Source: Siphonodentalium dalli (lineage: Eukaryota > Mollusca > Scaphopoda > Gadilida > Siphonodentaliidae). Taken from it: a DNA stretch of 64,000 nt. Below the pieces are notes generated by a model. That model had not been told where the DNA came from. It made no database searches and worked only from the letters and a program-made list of their open reading frames with translations. The number at the start of each line of letters is the position of its first letter. Positions within the stretch are counted from its first letter, which is position 1. The stretch covers positions 122,316,126 to 122,380,125 of the forward strand of contig CP136069.1 in NCBI GenBank assembly GCA_032622095.1, written 5' to 3'. Shown here one piece after another: positions 1 to 11,828 of the stretch. The position numbers were made by a program, and so were the translations under genes.

Positions 1-22
1 ACAGCCTCAACGAGAAAGTAGC

Positions 23-212
23 GTGAGTATAATAATTACTCTGTAATTACGTCAGTCTATGTGAGTATGATAATTACTCTGTAATTACGTCAGTCTATGT
101 GAGTATGATAATTACTCGGTAATTGCGCCAGTCTATGTGAGTATGATAATTACTCTGTAATTGCGTCAGTCTATGTGAGTATAATAATTACTCTGTAATT
201 ACGTCAGTCTAT
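23..212 (+). repeat. 38-bp minisatellite, five copies
   Basis: Five head-to-tail copies of a 38-bp unit that begins GTGAGTATGATAATTACTC and ends CGTCAGTCTAT. The copies differ at only a few positions (ATGA/ATAA, CTG/CGG, TTACG/TTGCG). Three of the five keep the octamer TTACGTCA, which looks like an ATF/CRE-type site; the other two read TTGCGCCA or TTGCGTCA. The array lies about 1.1 kb before the CAP gene start. Confidence 0.9.
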
Positions 213-1300
213 GTTGCACGCAAGTAATGTTTTCGTTTTGCCCAGATCTTTAATTTGTCCTGATCCACGGACCGTTGTGCATCCGCACATCCGGTGATGT
301 CATACCGAATTATGTAAATGTAAATTACGCGTTTGCGTAAATAATTATGATTTTTTTTTTATTTTGTGTAATCAACGGATGTAGCATATTCGTCGGGGTA
401 TAATCCGTATTTTTTTTATAAACAATATCTTGCATTTTAGAGCCGTTATGGATGTTATCTTCAAGGAAACTTATCAAAATAAGATATTAGTCCATAGCGT
501 CTGTTAGTTGATGCATGTTGCAATCATTTTCAACTTGGAGGCAGTTTCAAAATATGCGCTCTTTGGCGTTTAATTTAGTAAAGGATTCGCCGAACAGAAA
601 ACAATCACATATTAATGAATACAAGTATGTACATATGGGGCTATCATATCTTTCTGAAGACCTCATAACGGTGGTCTTATGCTAAGATATATTGTAGTAG
701 TATGACTGCGTGTGGTGAGATCAACTTAAAATTTCAGTTTCCGTGGCAACGGTAGATTTTTAAAACGATAACGGCCAATGCAAGGTCTTTAAAAATGCCC
801 TTTCCGATTTGTAATTATGCCACTCGTGAATAGTGATAGAACAACCAATGATATTTAGGCCTGTTCGTGGGTTCCTAGGGGTGAGATTTTTGATGATATT
901 GGCATTTTCGCATAAATGTAACTAAAATGCAGTCGTCAGTGTGTATGACTATGAACTTTATCAACCAAGAGACTACGATCGTGTCCATAATACTTAACAG
1001 GAGAGGCCCTGTCCCGCAATTGTTTCTGGGTTTTTTTTCATCATTTGGAAGTTGAACGTTCCAAATGCATGCTCCTCCCCGTTGTCAAGCATGAACGCGG
1101 TGCGGTTGCTATGAAAATGTCATGTAATATAGGCACACTCTAAGAACCAACAGTTTAACAGGCATGCAAGGGTGAAGGAAAGACCTCATATTTGATATAA
1201 CCTTTTTCCACAAATATAGTATTCCGTTAATATGGCAACACAAATTTCTACATGTTCTTACATGTTGAAGACATTGTAGTTATGATCTGCATTTCGTCTC
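213..1300. other. upstream flank of the CAP gene, nothing recognised
   Basis: AT-rich unique-looking sequence with no open frame of note and no repeat family I recognise. It should contain the promoter and any 5' non-coding exon of the downstream CAP gene, but no convincing TATA box or splice donor could be assigned. Confidence 0.4.
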
Positions 1301-1354
1301 CAGCCCAGATCTTCACAATCGCAAGCCAATGGGTCGACAAATAAACCACAGCGG

Positions 1355-1580
1355 ATGTCCGAATTCATAGACGACGTCGTAAAAGTCCACAACACATACA
1401 GATCTAAGCATGGCATCCAAAGCGTTACGCATGCGTCAGATTTGTCCGATCATGCGCAGAGATGGGCCGAACATCTAGCAGCGACTAATAGCTTCCAGCA
1501 CAGTCAGTGCATTCTCGAGGGCGGAAGGCTTGGGGAGAATATCGCATGCAAATGGTCTTCTGGCGGTGCTGATTATTCAG
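1355..1580 (+). CDS. GAPR-1/GLIPR2-like CAP protein, exon 1 of 3
   Basis: First coding exon of a small CAP-superfamily protein, closest in layout to GAPR-1 (GLIPR2), a peripheral Golgi/cytosolic membrane-binding protein. The spliced model has exons 1355-1580, 2934-3011 and 6039-6193 and encodes 152 aa; human GAPR-1 has 154. This exon carries the HNTYRSKHG helix start (residues 12-20), His49 and Glu61 of the GENIA motif. With Glu86 and His103 from the later exons these match the family's metal-cavity tetrad. There is no signal peptide, as expected for GAPR-1 and unlike secreted CRISP/venom CAP proteins. The donor is G|GTGAGT (phase 1). The start has a weak context. The same frame stays open back to a possible acceptor at 1301-1303, so an upstream exon adding about 17 or more residues (perhaps with an N-terminal glycine as in GAPR-1) is possible. 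Confidence 0.9.
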
Positions 1581-2575
1581 GTGAGTTGCATACTATATAT
1601 ACATTCGTTTAAAGACATTATATTCGCAACTTCAAAATTTAAAAACTTCCTGTCAAAGGGAGAAATCTTCAGATGTCATTTCGATATAATTGCAAATAGA
1701 TGGTAATCAATTATGTCTGATGTAATAAGTGTGAAGCTCTCATTATAAACTGCACAACCCACTGATGCAGACCATACTGCCAATGACCAATTCTGGGAAA
1801 ACCCATTCGGACCTACACGCCATATGTCAGTGCAAGTTGTTAGCCGACATGTCCCACCGTTGACATATTATTTCCAACTTGGGGTGGGGTGGGGCTGTTA
1901 TTGTAAAATCGACATTAGGTTTATAGTCAACTTCTGTGTCGACTAAAACAATATAGTTGACGCCAAATGTTGGGTTGACATTTAAAATATCAGAATAATC
2001 TTTAAAAATGATTTCAGTAATGGGTTCATGGGTATGCTCTAATTATTTTCTGGGAAAGAAAACTTACCAAATGGTAGTTTGGTGAAATCGGATGTGGTGT
2101 CATTAAACAATAATAATATTCCAGTATAACATTTACCTTTGTTGATTCGGTCATGAACTATCTGTTGAAATGTTATCTATAATTTGGACGAGTTGGCACA
2201 TCCCATGATCAGCAGCTTGTTTATGTGCACTGATATATTATGTAAAAGTACATGATACATATCCAGATAAAACACACTCAAATTGATTACCCATATATCT
2301 TTGTCCTTAACCCTTTATGTACCAAATGATTCCATTCAGTTATAAAGGTGTACATATATTATTCAATTGAAGGGGTGTTCAGGATAAATTCGCAGACGAC
2401 AGTCACACAAAGAGATGATACCAGTGATGCAGGTCTCATACTCACTGGTGGGAAATGTTCAGATAAAACGTTCAACAAACGACTTATTATCGGAATGATA
2501 TATGGGAACTACTCGTCAATGAGTATTTGGTATCGAAAGTGTTAATTTCTATAAAATCAGCTGAAATATTTTCTC

Positions 2576-2860
2576 AAATCTGTCGACAGTTTCGATATTA
2601 TTAGAAACAGCACAGTAAGTTAGCCCAATATTCTACCTGTGAATTATCGATTGATTAGTAAATGCACGCGCACTTAAATACACACGCCCAGTTATGCAAT
2701 ATGTCGCTTTTACATATCCAGGTCAACAGGAAATGATGCCGCTTCGTGTTATGGTGTGTTTTATTGGGATATAAAATGTATGTCCCAATTGGCTGTTGAC
2801 CAATTACCGAACATGCTCTAGTATAACACACAATTGCTATATAAATTTTAAATAATACAT
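2576..2860 (+). repeat. degenerate dispersed repeat, copy 1
   Basis: Patchy direct similarity to 7085-7420. Both copies contain GTTAGCCCAATAT-like and GACCAATTACCGAACATG-like blocks, followed by a TAGTATAACACA block. The copies are old and interrupted. This one sits inside intron 1 of the CAP gene. Confidence 0.5.
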
Positions 2861-2933
2861 GTATAATACAGTTGATTTGGTACAGAAAAAAGTGATGCAT
2901 GTCACTCACACCACACACTGTCTCCCTTTTCAG

Positions 2934-3011
2934 CCCATGAAGTCGTAGAACAGTGGTATAGTGAGATAAGCAAACACGATTTCAAGAACAACTCACCGGG
3001 TATGGGCACAG
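2934..3011 (+). CDS. GAPR-1/GLIPR2-like CAP protein, exon 2 of 3
   Basis: A 78-bp exon with a pyrimidine-rich acceptor (CCCTTTTCAG) and a GTAAG donor, both phase 1. It encodes residues 76-101, including HEVVEQWYSEI with Glu86 of the CAP tetrad and the linker before the GHFT motif. The preceding 1.35 kb intron contains the older dispersed repeat of 2576-2860. Confidence 0.88.
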
Positions 3012-4078
3012 GTAAGATGGATAAATTTATTAACGAATAACCATATTATGCAAAGTGTATGTGCTCCTGATATATATTGGGTTATCACCCTTCCGATACT
3101 ATGTCCGTGGTAAGTCCATTATCAAGATTTACAAAACGCAATGATGGATTCGATGGGCGTATACGGTGTACAATTAAGTATATATAGATGGTAAAAAATG
3201 ACCGTCATTAAGTATATATATCTGATAATGCGATGCGAATCGGGTGGTATATGTGTACTCTTCGTGTCTATATTCACCCCACAGCCCCATCATGTTGTAT
3301 CGTAGTTTTCCCCTTCAGTGACCTGGCGACAGGGAGCTGAGGGTTACTCATCCCCAACTTTGTCTAAGATATTCAATAGTTGGAGATTTCATATCTGACA
3401 CAACATTAGTTGGATCTTCCAAACCAAAAGTGGTTTGAATTTGTTCTGATTGTATTTTTAGACCGACATTAAAACTACTTCTGGTCAATTGTTTTGACTA
3501 AAATGGCCATCAATTGTAAATGTCCACTTGTTCGTCGTATAATTGCCATATTCTTAAACAAAAGACCGGAAGGAAGTTGTTAGTACTCGCGCATGATTAC
3601 TTTCAACGTGCCATTACATATATTTAGTCCCGTTCCATAGAAAAGAGTCACTAAAAAAAAAAAATATTCTCGACATAGCCCGACTCGAATTCGCTTCAGA
3701 TTGAATTAAGGGCAACATATCTCTAGAGTACAATATAGTCGACTGTGTATGACACAACAATGGGACGTCATGTATGTGCGTGGCCAAAAATGTTGTTGCA
3801 TGTACGTGCCTCAAAATGTAAAATTATTGATTGAATATGTTTAAAGTGGTCATGTTTCACAGCTAACAAGTTTAGTTTCTTATCTCAAACATATTCCACA
3901 TCTACGTGTATAAATCTATAGATATATTGCATTCTTCACATTTTAGAATGTAGACACTTGTAAAGTAGAATAAGCTTTTGTCGATGAGTGCTAAAATATT
4001 ATATACTTTTCGCATTATTAAGCGAGATACAATTTCGAAATGCCCGCTTGTAAATGTGGAAAAAAACACAGCTAGATA

Positions 4079-4291
4079 CAGTAATACTCTAAGTAATCGA
4101 CTTCTTAACCACAGCAGAATTATGGGTAACTTTTCAGGATTTAGTCGGAAATATGGCTTGTTGCCATTCATCTGAAATCTCTCGGGGAGAGCTTTCCGAT
4201 GAATGGCAACAAGCCATATTTCCGACAAAATCCTGAAAAGTTACCCATAATTCTGCTGTGGTTAAGAAGTCGATTACTTAGAGCATTACTG
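4079..4291. mobile_element. Tc1/mariner-type MITE, near-perfect self-complementary
   Basis: A 213-bp element made of two arms of about 92 bp that are reverse complements, around a short loop containing CTCTCGGGGAGAG. It starts CAGTAAT, ends ATTACTG, and is flanked on both sides by TA. The CAGT termini and TA target duplication are typical of Tc1/mariner-derived MITEs. Two relatives are in the window: 27088-27200 (113 bp, also TA-flanked) and a fragment at 37409-37446. The arms keep about 95% pairing, so insertion is probably fairly recent. Confidence 0.85.
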
Positions 4292-5284
4292 TATAATAGA
4301 TGGTAGCCACGTTACACGATTGGCAATAACATGTAACAACATCTGGTAGACTGATACTTGATATTTCGAAAACATATTGCTGACGCCAACAAGATATCCC
4401 CCGCACACGGAACAACAATGTACAGCATTGCATCGAGTACGCTCGCCTTAAAGTGACATGGAACATTCCTCGTGATTGATAAAAAATGGAGTAAATAATA
4501 AAGTACTTATTTTCATAAATGTTTTGGACCACGAACGCGTCAATATTTAAGAACGTTGGCTAATCTCAACTTTGTTAATGGAAAAAAAGAAAGAAAAAAA
4601 CAACCGTTTGTTAAAAAAAAGTTACATATTTTCATGGAAAATTCAAGGTTACATGATCCTTGAACTAGTTGTCTCACCTAAAACAATTAATTGACTGTCC
4701 TTTAAATGAAGCTTTCCACGCATATTCACTAGTGGGGGTGCTTGTTGTTGCTAGGATATACACAATAGCGTACTATATACGCTTAGATCCAATGGCTGGA
4801 TATTTCGTCAATTTTAATCGACTTTATCAATACAATCAATTCAAAATTCTCCATTTATCGGAAAGAGTGATATATTAGGGTCACAATGATGTATTATAAT
4901 CTTTCACTGATGTTAAATTACGCACATAATATGCCGTGTAATTAGAAATAACTCACGTTTGATCTGTGTTTGTTTACGCTCAGAGAACATCAGAAGTCGC
5001 GAGGTCAACTGAGTTCGTATTCTTGTGAAAGTATGTAAACATTGTGATAAGATATATTTTTCACATTAAATTACTACTTTCAGTTGACAAATATGGCAGA
5101 GTACTATGGAACAAACCGGGTTAATTCACACTTGTGACATTTTAATTCCGTCATTTGGTGATTGTATAGATGAGCGGTACTTTACGCTATTTTGAAGAAT
5201 AAGTCAACCGTTATTCGACGTAAACCAGTATTATCCCTATCTGATTTCACTAGCTGGTTTAACCCTTTACCCATCAGAAGGGCC

Positions 5285-5512
5285 CTGTGCCAATGCATTC
5301 TCTTATATATGCGAGTCGACCATAGGTCGCCTCGCATATATAAGAGAATGCATTGGCTTAACACATTAAAAATTATAAAATTGTTAAAGAATGTAAGAAA
5401 AAATGTTAAAAAGTGTTAAAAAAATATTTTTTTTTGGCCAATGCATTCTCGTATATATGCGAGGCGACCTATGGTCGACTCGCATATATAAGAGAATGCA
5501 TTGGCACAGGGC
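5285..5512. mobile_element. palindrome-of-palindromes foldback element
   Basis: Two palindromes of about 74 bp (5285-5358 and 5437-5510) flank a 78-bp AT-rich spacer. Each is a hairpin of CCAATGCATTCTC, TATATATGCGAG and GTCGACC-like blocks. The two hairpins are also reverse complements of each other, so the whole segment is an inverted repeat, with GCCCTGTGCC at the left edge and GGCACAGGGC at the right. It lies in intron 2 of the CAP gene. Confidence 0.8.
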
Positions 5513-6038
5513 ATAACTGTAACTATCACAATGTGGTCAAGGAGCCGGTTCCAATGATATCCATATTTGTATGGTTCTATTGAGACAGACCGAAGATATT
5601 TTAGGCTGTTGCAGCTTTATTTGGCCGGTTTTGGCCGGTTTCCTATTTAGATGAATATGTTTCAGCAATGCTGATTATATAAAATTCGGCAATTGTTAAA
5701 TGGAAAAGCTTTATTGAAGTGTAAACGGGCGAACAAGTCTATCAAAACAATAACAATAGGGTAATAAAAAACATTGACGCGTATTGTATCGCTTCATCGT
5801 GTGAACGGCCAATACAAACTTAACCGGGTAACGGATGTGGTGTGGCGTTTCGATAGTCAACATGTGTAGGTTCAAACGAGCCTTGCCCTTGTAAGACGTT
5901 CAGTATTGATTTATTTGTAACTGATATAAGCTTAATTGTGACCTATATGTGCGTATCTTAAGTTCAATATTTTGAACTATTACTATTTTAAAGTATTATT
6001 CAACAATTTCTCAGAGAAAAGTTGCATTGTTATTGCAG

Positions 6039-6193
6039 GGCACTTCACACAAGTGGTATGGAAAAACAGCAAGGAAGTCGGAATCGGTAAATCACGGACT
6101 GCCAATGGAAAGGTGATCGTAGTGGCGAATTACCGACCTGCTGGCAACTTGCTGGGTCACTACATAGAGAATGTCTTCGCAGCGAAGAAATGA
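6039..6193 (+). CDS. GAPR-1/GLIPR2-like CAP protein, exon 3 of 3
   Basis: Terminal coding exon after a TTATTGCAG acceptor. It encodes the CAP signature [10 protein letters not shown] (His103), the [10 protein letters not shown] strand-turn and the C-terminal [11 protein letters not shown], ending in TGA at 6191-6193. The ending in a basic KK closely parallels GAPR-1. The 3.0 kb intron before it has been invaded by a MITE (4079-4291) and a double-palindrome foldback (5285-5512). The open frame and intact motifs say the gene is functional. Confidence 0.9.
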
Positions 6194-7084
6194 GTTATCC
6201 TCACAACCTCGACAGGGAACGTGGGAAGATGGGAGTTTTTGGTGTCTATTTTTAAATAGTTTGAAAGATCATATTTTAAATAACGAGTTGAAGTTTGACA
6301 ATTTAAGATTGGGGAATTGGCTACCAGCGGATATTGACCGTATGCAGCGTGTTGTTTTTTGTTTGTTTGTTTATTTTTGTTTTGACCAACATAATTTCTA
6401 TAGAATGTTACACTAAAAAATTGGAATATATCAGATCATATATAGTAAGAGGTGATTAGTTGGAAATGTCCAACGGTTAGAAAAACTTATATAACTGACG
6501 AAATCTGATCCATTCATATATGTATATAATTCGAGAAGAAAAAAATATGTAAGGTAGTCCATTGTGTGTGGTCGGACATTCCTGACAGAAGAAACTCTAA
6601 CTCTAGCCATGCCCCTACATTTAATTCATATATCCACTAATAATTTTGTTTTAAGATCTGACCATTTCACGAATACCCTTTTGTTTAACCCTTTGTATAT
6701 AACTTCTATAACTCTGACCTCGATTATATACATGACACATTGAAATATTCTACATAGTGGACACCTGAACTCACAACACGTTATGGAACTTACAAAAAGA
6801 CTTATTTAAACAACCTACTTCGACTTTGGAAAACAAACATTCTAAAATAAATTCATATATAATACTTAAGAAATAAATGTATTGGTTTTGTGTTATTGTG
6901 GGGCGGCGCTGTGGTCTGTTTAGGCACATTGTGTAAAGCGCAAAGGTGCTCCCAACGACCAAAGAGTCGTACCCCCCAATAACACACACACACCCACCAT
7001 ATTAATTTCTTATATTAATATAGCTTTTTGATGATTTATTCTAATACAAAAGCTGACTGTATTGTTATTTATTTTCACAAAATC
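6194..7084 (+). other. 3' flank of the CAP gene
   Basis: AT-rich sequence without another recognisable gene. The first canonical AATAAA after the CAP stop codon is at 6846-6851, which would imply a 3' UTR of about 670 bp; an earlier non-canonical signal is equally possible. Confidence 0.35.
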
Positions 7085-7420
7085 TGCCGATAATTTGAGA
7101 CTAGCCCACGCAGCACATTAAGTCAGCCCAATATAGATTTCAAAGCACTTAGCAATGATAACGTGATCGATATGAATAACTGGCTCCAAGTGAAAGTCGG
7201 CTGAACTAGTGAATTTTGAAAAGCACGCCCAATTATTCTACTGACCACTATTATAATGATTAGGTAAGATAATGTCAACAGTTTGTGACGTCGTATTCGT
7301 GTTACGATATCTCTGTTATTGGGGTATGCATGAATCGGGTTACCCAACTGGCAGTTGGCCAATCACCGAACATGATTTAGTATAACACAGACGGGCTATG
7401 TAAATATTTATATATAAATT
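7085..7420 (+). repeat. degenerate dispersed repeat, copy 2
   Basis: Partner of 2576-2860. It contains the perfect palindrome CCAACTGGCAGTTGG followed by CCAATCACCGAACATG and TAGTATAACACA. Identity is limited to blocks, with indels between them. Confidence 0.5.
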
Positions 7421-8890
7421 AAACAGCGCAGAATCGCACGAACAATAAAATTAGACTTATTCGACTTATCAGCAAAGTTCTTAACTCAACCATTCTCCCA
7501 AATATATACATATGCTTTCGTGCCAAGAATATTGCTTTAGAAGGTAGAACTTATAGAATCTAAACATTCCAATGTCATTTACTCAGGTGGTTAGAGAACC
7601 AGATATAATGACACACTTACATTATTGGTAACAAACATGTACCTACCCTAGCCTACAGTCGACAATCTCTGCACTCAGGTATAGCTAGAATTGTCCAAAT
7701 CAACAATTTATGCATATAGTATTCTTCATTATTTAACTCATTCCAATTCGTCTTATTCTCATTCTATTTTTAAATGAAATGTATTTTACTGACATATACA
7801 TAGTTGTCATATTGACAGTATTATTTTATCGTTTATTTTCTATTATGTATAATTATAAATATATCTCACATTATACATTCCATTAAAATTTACCATTCCG
7901 GGAAATGACATTAACTCTTCATATGTATCAATGTATGTTACTTTATGGAATAAACTGTTAACGATTAATCTTTATCATTCCTGATTTAATGGTAGCAGAT
8001 CGTCATCGACCCTTAGGCCAAGCTGTGGTGTAGGTGGGTGCCACCGATGAGCGCCTTTATGTTTGTTTGGGGCTCTAGAAAAGTGGAGGTGATCGGCGAG
8101 CTGCTGGGACGCAGTGAGCACATGCACCATTATTTTCATCTAACAATTTGCTTAAAATATTTTAATTCACAATACAATTCATATAAATTTACATACATGT
8201 TTCATGTTTTAAGGTATATGTCAATCATTTTGATAGTGTATAATGTATATTATATATATGACTATAGAAAAGAAGACTATATGATATAATAGGAACACAG
8301 ACTCAATTTGCAAATCTCAACCGTCTAGTGGAGATATTGATCATATTTCTCATAACACAAAATTTCTGATCGTTCAAGTATGTTAACCCTTTCAATAAAT
8401 ACTCATTGACCAATAGTTCCCTTATGAAATTTCAAAGAATACTGTTATAACTGGTTGAGAGGACCCATTTATTGTAATGAAAGGGTTAAACGATGACCAA
8501 ATCATATTTGACCACTAGGCATGAGTGGAAACAGTGAGGAAAATATTAACTTTTAAGTGGAAACCTGTCGACCATATTCGCCAGGGTGAACAATTTGATA
8601 AATCAGATATTTTACTCAATATATAGGTTAAGTGGCCAGAGTATCCGTGGAGCAGTGCATCGGTATAATCAGGTCCCCGATACTGGAACATGGCGAATTG
8701 CTGTCAATTCATGCCAACAAGGACCACAGATACCATACACTGCTTTGAGTCTCGCCCAAATAACAAAACCCCTGGAGCGTATTCACCAAGTAGGTTATTT
8801 TATTTTATAAACCAGGCAGCTGAACCAAGTAGTTTATTTGGTAGCGGCTGAACACACACGGCATCTACGCTATATAGCGTTAACGTCTTT
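7421..8890. other. intergenic, nothing recognised
   Basis: AT-rich sequence. Short open frames near 8040 and 8590 show no recognisable domain or convincing splice context. Confidence 0.35.
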
Positions 8891-8894
8891 GAAA

Positions 8895-9470
8895 ATACAC
8901 TCTAGATAGTATGGCCGAAGTTGGTTAATTTTTCAGGTCGAATCATAGGTTTATCCATAAGTCGCGGTTAGTTTCCTACTGATGACTCATTTTTCTCTAA
9001 CATAGTATGGAGTGATAGGGGTTACGCATCCGCAGGGCGGCGCCATATGGAGTGATAGGGGTTAGGTATCCCCATCGCGGCGCCGTATGGAGCGATAGGG
9101 GTTAGGTGTCCCCATCGCGGCGCCGCATCGAGCGATAGGGGTTAGGTATCCCCATCGAGGCGCCGTATGGAGTGATAGGGATTGGGTATCCCCATCGCGG
9201 CGCCTTTCTATCGGGAATAGACGTAGTGTTTACTCATTTTACATAATAAATACACTCTGTTATGACCGAAATGGGTTAATTTTTCTGGTCGAATCATATA
9301 GGTATATATATCCATATGTCGCGGTTAGTTTCCTATAGAGGGCTCATATATCTCGAACATATTATAGAGGAATAAGGGTTAGATATCCCCATACACATAC
9401 ATACTTAAATACACACACACAGACAGACAGAAGTTCCAAAATATATATTAGATAGTTATTTGTTCTGAGT
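8895..9470 (+). repeat. duplicated unit around a 40-bp satellite
   Basis: Two related flanks (8895-9004 and 9240-9375) share a block that runs from GGTTAATTTTTC to CGCGGTTAGTTTCCTA. They bracket five copies of a 40-bp unit at 9005-9204. The right side ends in an ACACACAGACAGACAG microsatellite and AAAATATATATTAGATAG, the same kind of 3' end as the repeats at 39.2 and 39.9 kb. This suggests one dispersed element class that carries different internal satellites. Confidence 0.6.
9005..9204 (+). repeat. 40-bp satellite, five copies
   Basis: The unit begins GTATGGAGTGATAGGGGTTA and ends ATCGCGGCGCC. It repeats exactly every 40 bp, and every copy closes with the GGCGCC palindrome. Copies differ at a few sites each. 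Confidence 0.9.
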
Positions 9471-9707
9471 ATATATAGCTGCATGCGATCTGTCTCATTA
9501 TTTTCATGAGATTTCTGGCAATAGCATAATAGCGATCTTGAGTTTTATGTAAATAAAAGTGAATTCAATGTAAGGGGAGTAATCGAAAATATCAATAGCA
9601 TGAATGAAGGATTGGTTATCAAAATAGTCCGGCATTTGCGAGAGTGTGATGACAAGATCGATATTTAGTCAGAGAGTATAGGCTTACATGCCAGGGATTT
9701 TTTTTTT

Positions 9708-9808
9708 TCGCCGGGTGGGGGGGGGGGGGACGAAAATAGTCCAGGATACAAGGTCCGGGTGGGGGGGGGACGAAAATAGTCCAGGATACAAGGTCCGGGT
9801 GGGTAATT
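9708..9808 (+). repeat. G-run tandem duplication
   Basis: A unit of about 40 bp (ACGAAAATAGTCCAGGATAC then AAGGTCCGGGTGGG) occurs twice, each copy preceded by a long G run (up to 12-13 consecutive G). The G runs are candidates for G-quadruplex formation or for replication slippage. Confidence 0.7.
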
Positions 9809-10059
9809 GTGAGCTCCGATCGCAGATTTTTCCAATGATACGTTTAAAAATCCAAATCCATGTTTAAAGACAAATTATATACGAATACTAAAATAATTTA
9901 AAATGTGCTGGCTTGTAACACGCTGCACAGCCCCACCCTATAGATTTATCAAAACCTTTTGATTACGTTTCGTGCATTTGGCCTCTGGGCAACAACTAGC
10001 AAATCTCGGAATTAAAATGAAACTACCCGATGTAACCAAAAATTAAAACACAAACCTGA
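9809..10059. other. intergenic, nothing recognised
   Basis: Short AT-rich spacer before the LINE fragment. No feature could be supported. Confidence 0.3.
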
Positions 10060-10500
10060 AAATGACTGTTATGAACGATGGTTTATCCGGGTTCTTCCCC
10101 AGTCAAACGGAGGTAAAACTGTGCGACGGATTATCACCCCTTCCATTTGCACTCTATGTCAACAATCTGGAAGATCATCTTAAGAATAACGGCTGTACAG
10201 TACAAATGTTACTAAAACCACTACCGGGGTGTACCTAAAACGGTTACTCCTGATATAATATTACATTCCGATGATACAGCGATTTTATCTGACACAACCC
10301 GCGGTTTGCAAATTTCCCTCGACCACTTATCCACATATTCTGATACTTGGACACTTGATCTTAACAGTAATGACATTCGGAAGTAAACCGAAATACAAAA
10401 AGCCATTATCTTAATATCTTTCAAAATGAATGAAAAGAATCTTGAAATCATCGACACTTTCAAATACCTGGGAACCTGATTCACAAGAAATGCCCCATTT
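10060..10500 (+). pseudogene. LINE reverse transcriptase fragment (broken)
   Basis: Conceptual translation in two frames recovers the RT core of a non-LTR retrotransposon. One frame gives DGLSGFFPSQTEVKL, then LSPLPFALYVNNLEDHL, matching the family's block before the catalytic motif. After a frameshift and stops near 10237 it continues with ILHSDDTAILSDTTRGLQ, where the expected Y/F-A-D-D is changed to H-S-D-D, then KNLEIIDTFKYLGT. In-frame stops interrupt the sequence and the catalytic tyrosine/alanine is lost, so it is dead. The ORF2 N-terminus and 3' end are missing. Confidence 0.8.
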
Positions 10501-11828
10501 ATGTTTGTTTAAACATACTTTTTTCCAACACAAAGACAATACATACAGATACATAAAACATAATAAATTGAGAGTATAGTTGACATAAAATTGTTGGTAT
10601 ATGTTATCGGAGATTTGCAGGCATGTTATATCAGTTGGAAACGGAAACGATAGTAAACTATAAGCTTCTTTTTTTTTTGGTCGTTCCGGCCACTTAGAAA
10701 GATGATACCCAATATGCTTAACTTATACCCTCTGACAACGCCAAAAGATTGCCGTAAATGTCTTAGACGAATTTTCAAATTTCGCGGCAAATAAAAATGT
10801 TACAAAGTCAGGCACAGAAATTGTGCGAGAATTTACACCACGTCGAGTTAGATATAATAAATAATGTATGTCTTGTCATTGACTAAATGCCAACATAGCG
10901 GCCACCGATGATGAACGGTCGCCTGCGAACTATTCCTTCTCTCGGACCATTATCTTGACACAGTCAACGCCAAGATTTGCATTATTTAATATAATAGTAT
11001 TTGGTTGGAATTTCAAACTATCGTAACAATTTTAACCCATTTCGAAATTTCCAACTATCGTTGATTTAGGATTACAATTTTCAAATGTTGAAAATTTGGC
11101 CAAAGCTGGGAGTGAAACACTTCATTCCATGTCGCCACGTCCCTGGTCAGTTATCACCCCATCGATATGCCACATTACAGGAATTCTAAAATGGTTGGTT
11201 CTAAAGCTGCAAAAGCGAGGAATAAGGGCTTCAGTAAAAACGTGACTACCAGGTTCATGTTCTTCGAGTCAAAATCATCCACTTTTCTTAAAAATTCCTA
11301 ATAGAGGATATGTCAAAAGTAAGTTATGTTTAAATAAATGTTTCCATACTAAAATTATAATGTTTATACCATAACATTAGTTGACGAGCATTGCACAATG
11401 GGACTTCTCAATTTATCCATTTTCGAAAGTAATCTTGACGCAGAAATTGTCAGGTTACTACGAATCGGGGAACAAACTTAATAAAAGCTTATGGGCTTGT
11501 TGTTTAATCCCCTTTTCAATTCACCTATCTATACTATATTGTCAAAACTGAGGTTAAATGTTCATATATGTTACATGTATTAGTATTGTAATAAAATATG
11601 TTTACATCAATCGGGCGGCGTGTTCGATTGGGGCAAGGATCAGTACAGCGAAATTCGTCAAGAATTGGCTACGTTTCCACTTCATGGTAAAAGTAAATGT
11701 TAATGACATACATGTATTTTCGTGTCAAAGTTGATATCATTGCTAAGTGAATGATAGTTCACCTAGCTGCCGTCTGTCATTGTTTCGGCAACTCTCGTGC
11801 CATACAGCTTATTTCAGGGCACACTCAA
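10501..11828. other. intergenic, nothing recognised
   Basis: AT-rich. The block ATGTCGCCACGTCCCTGG near 11130 recurs in related form at 31464 and 57200, so part of this stretch belongs to the GTTGGAAA-type repeat family. Confidence 0.35.

Noticed and set aside
8038-8110. Short frame MSAFMFVWGSRKVEVIGELLG with a GTGAGC donor-like end as an exon
   Set aside because: No acceptor, partner exon or similarity could be found. The sequence is too short to support.
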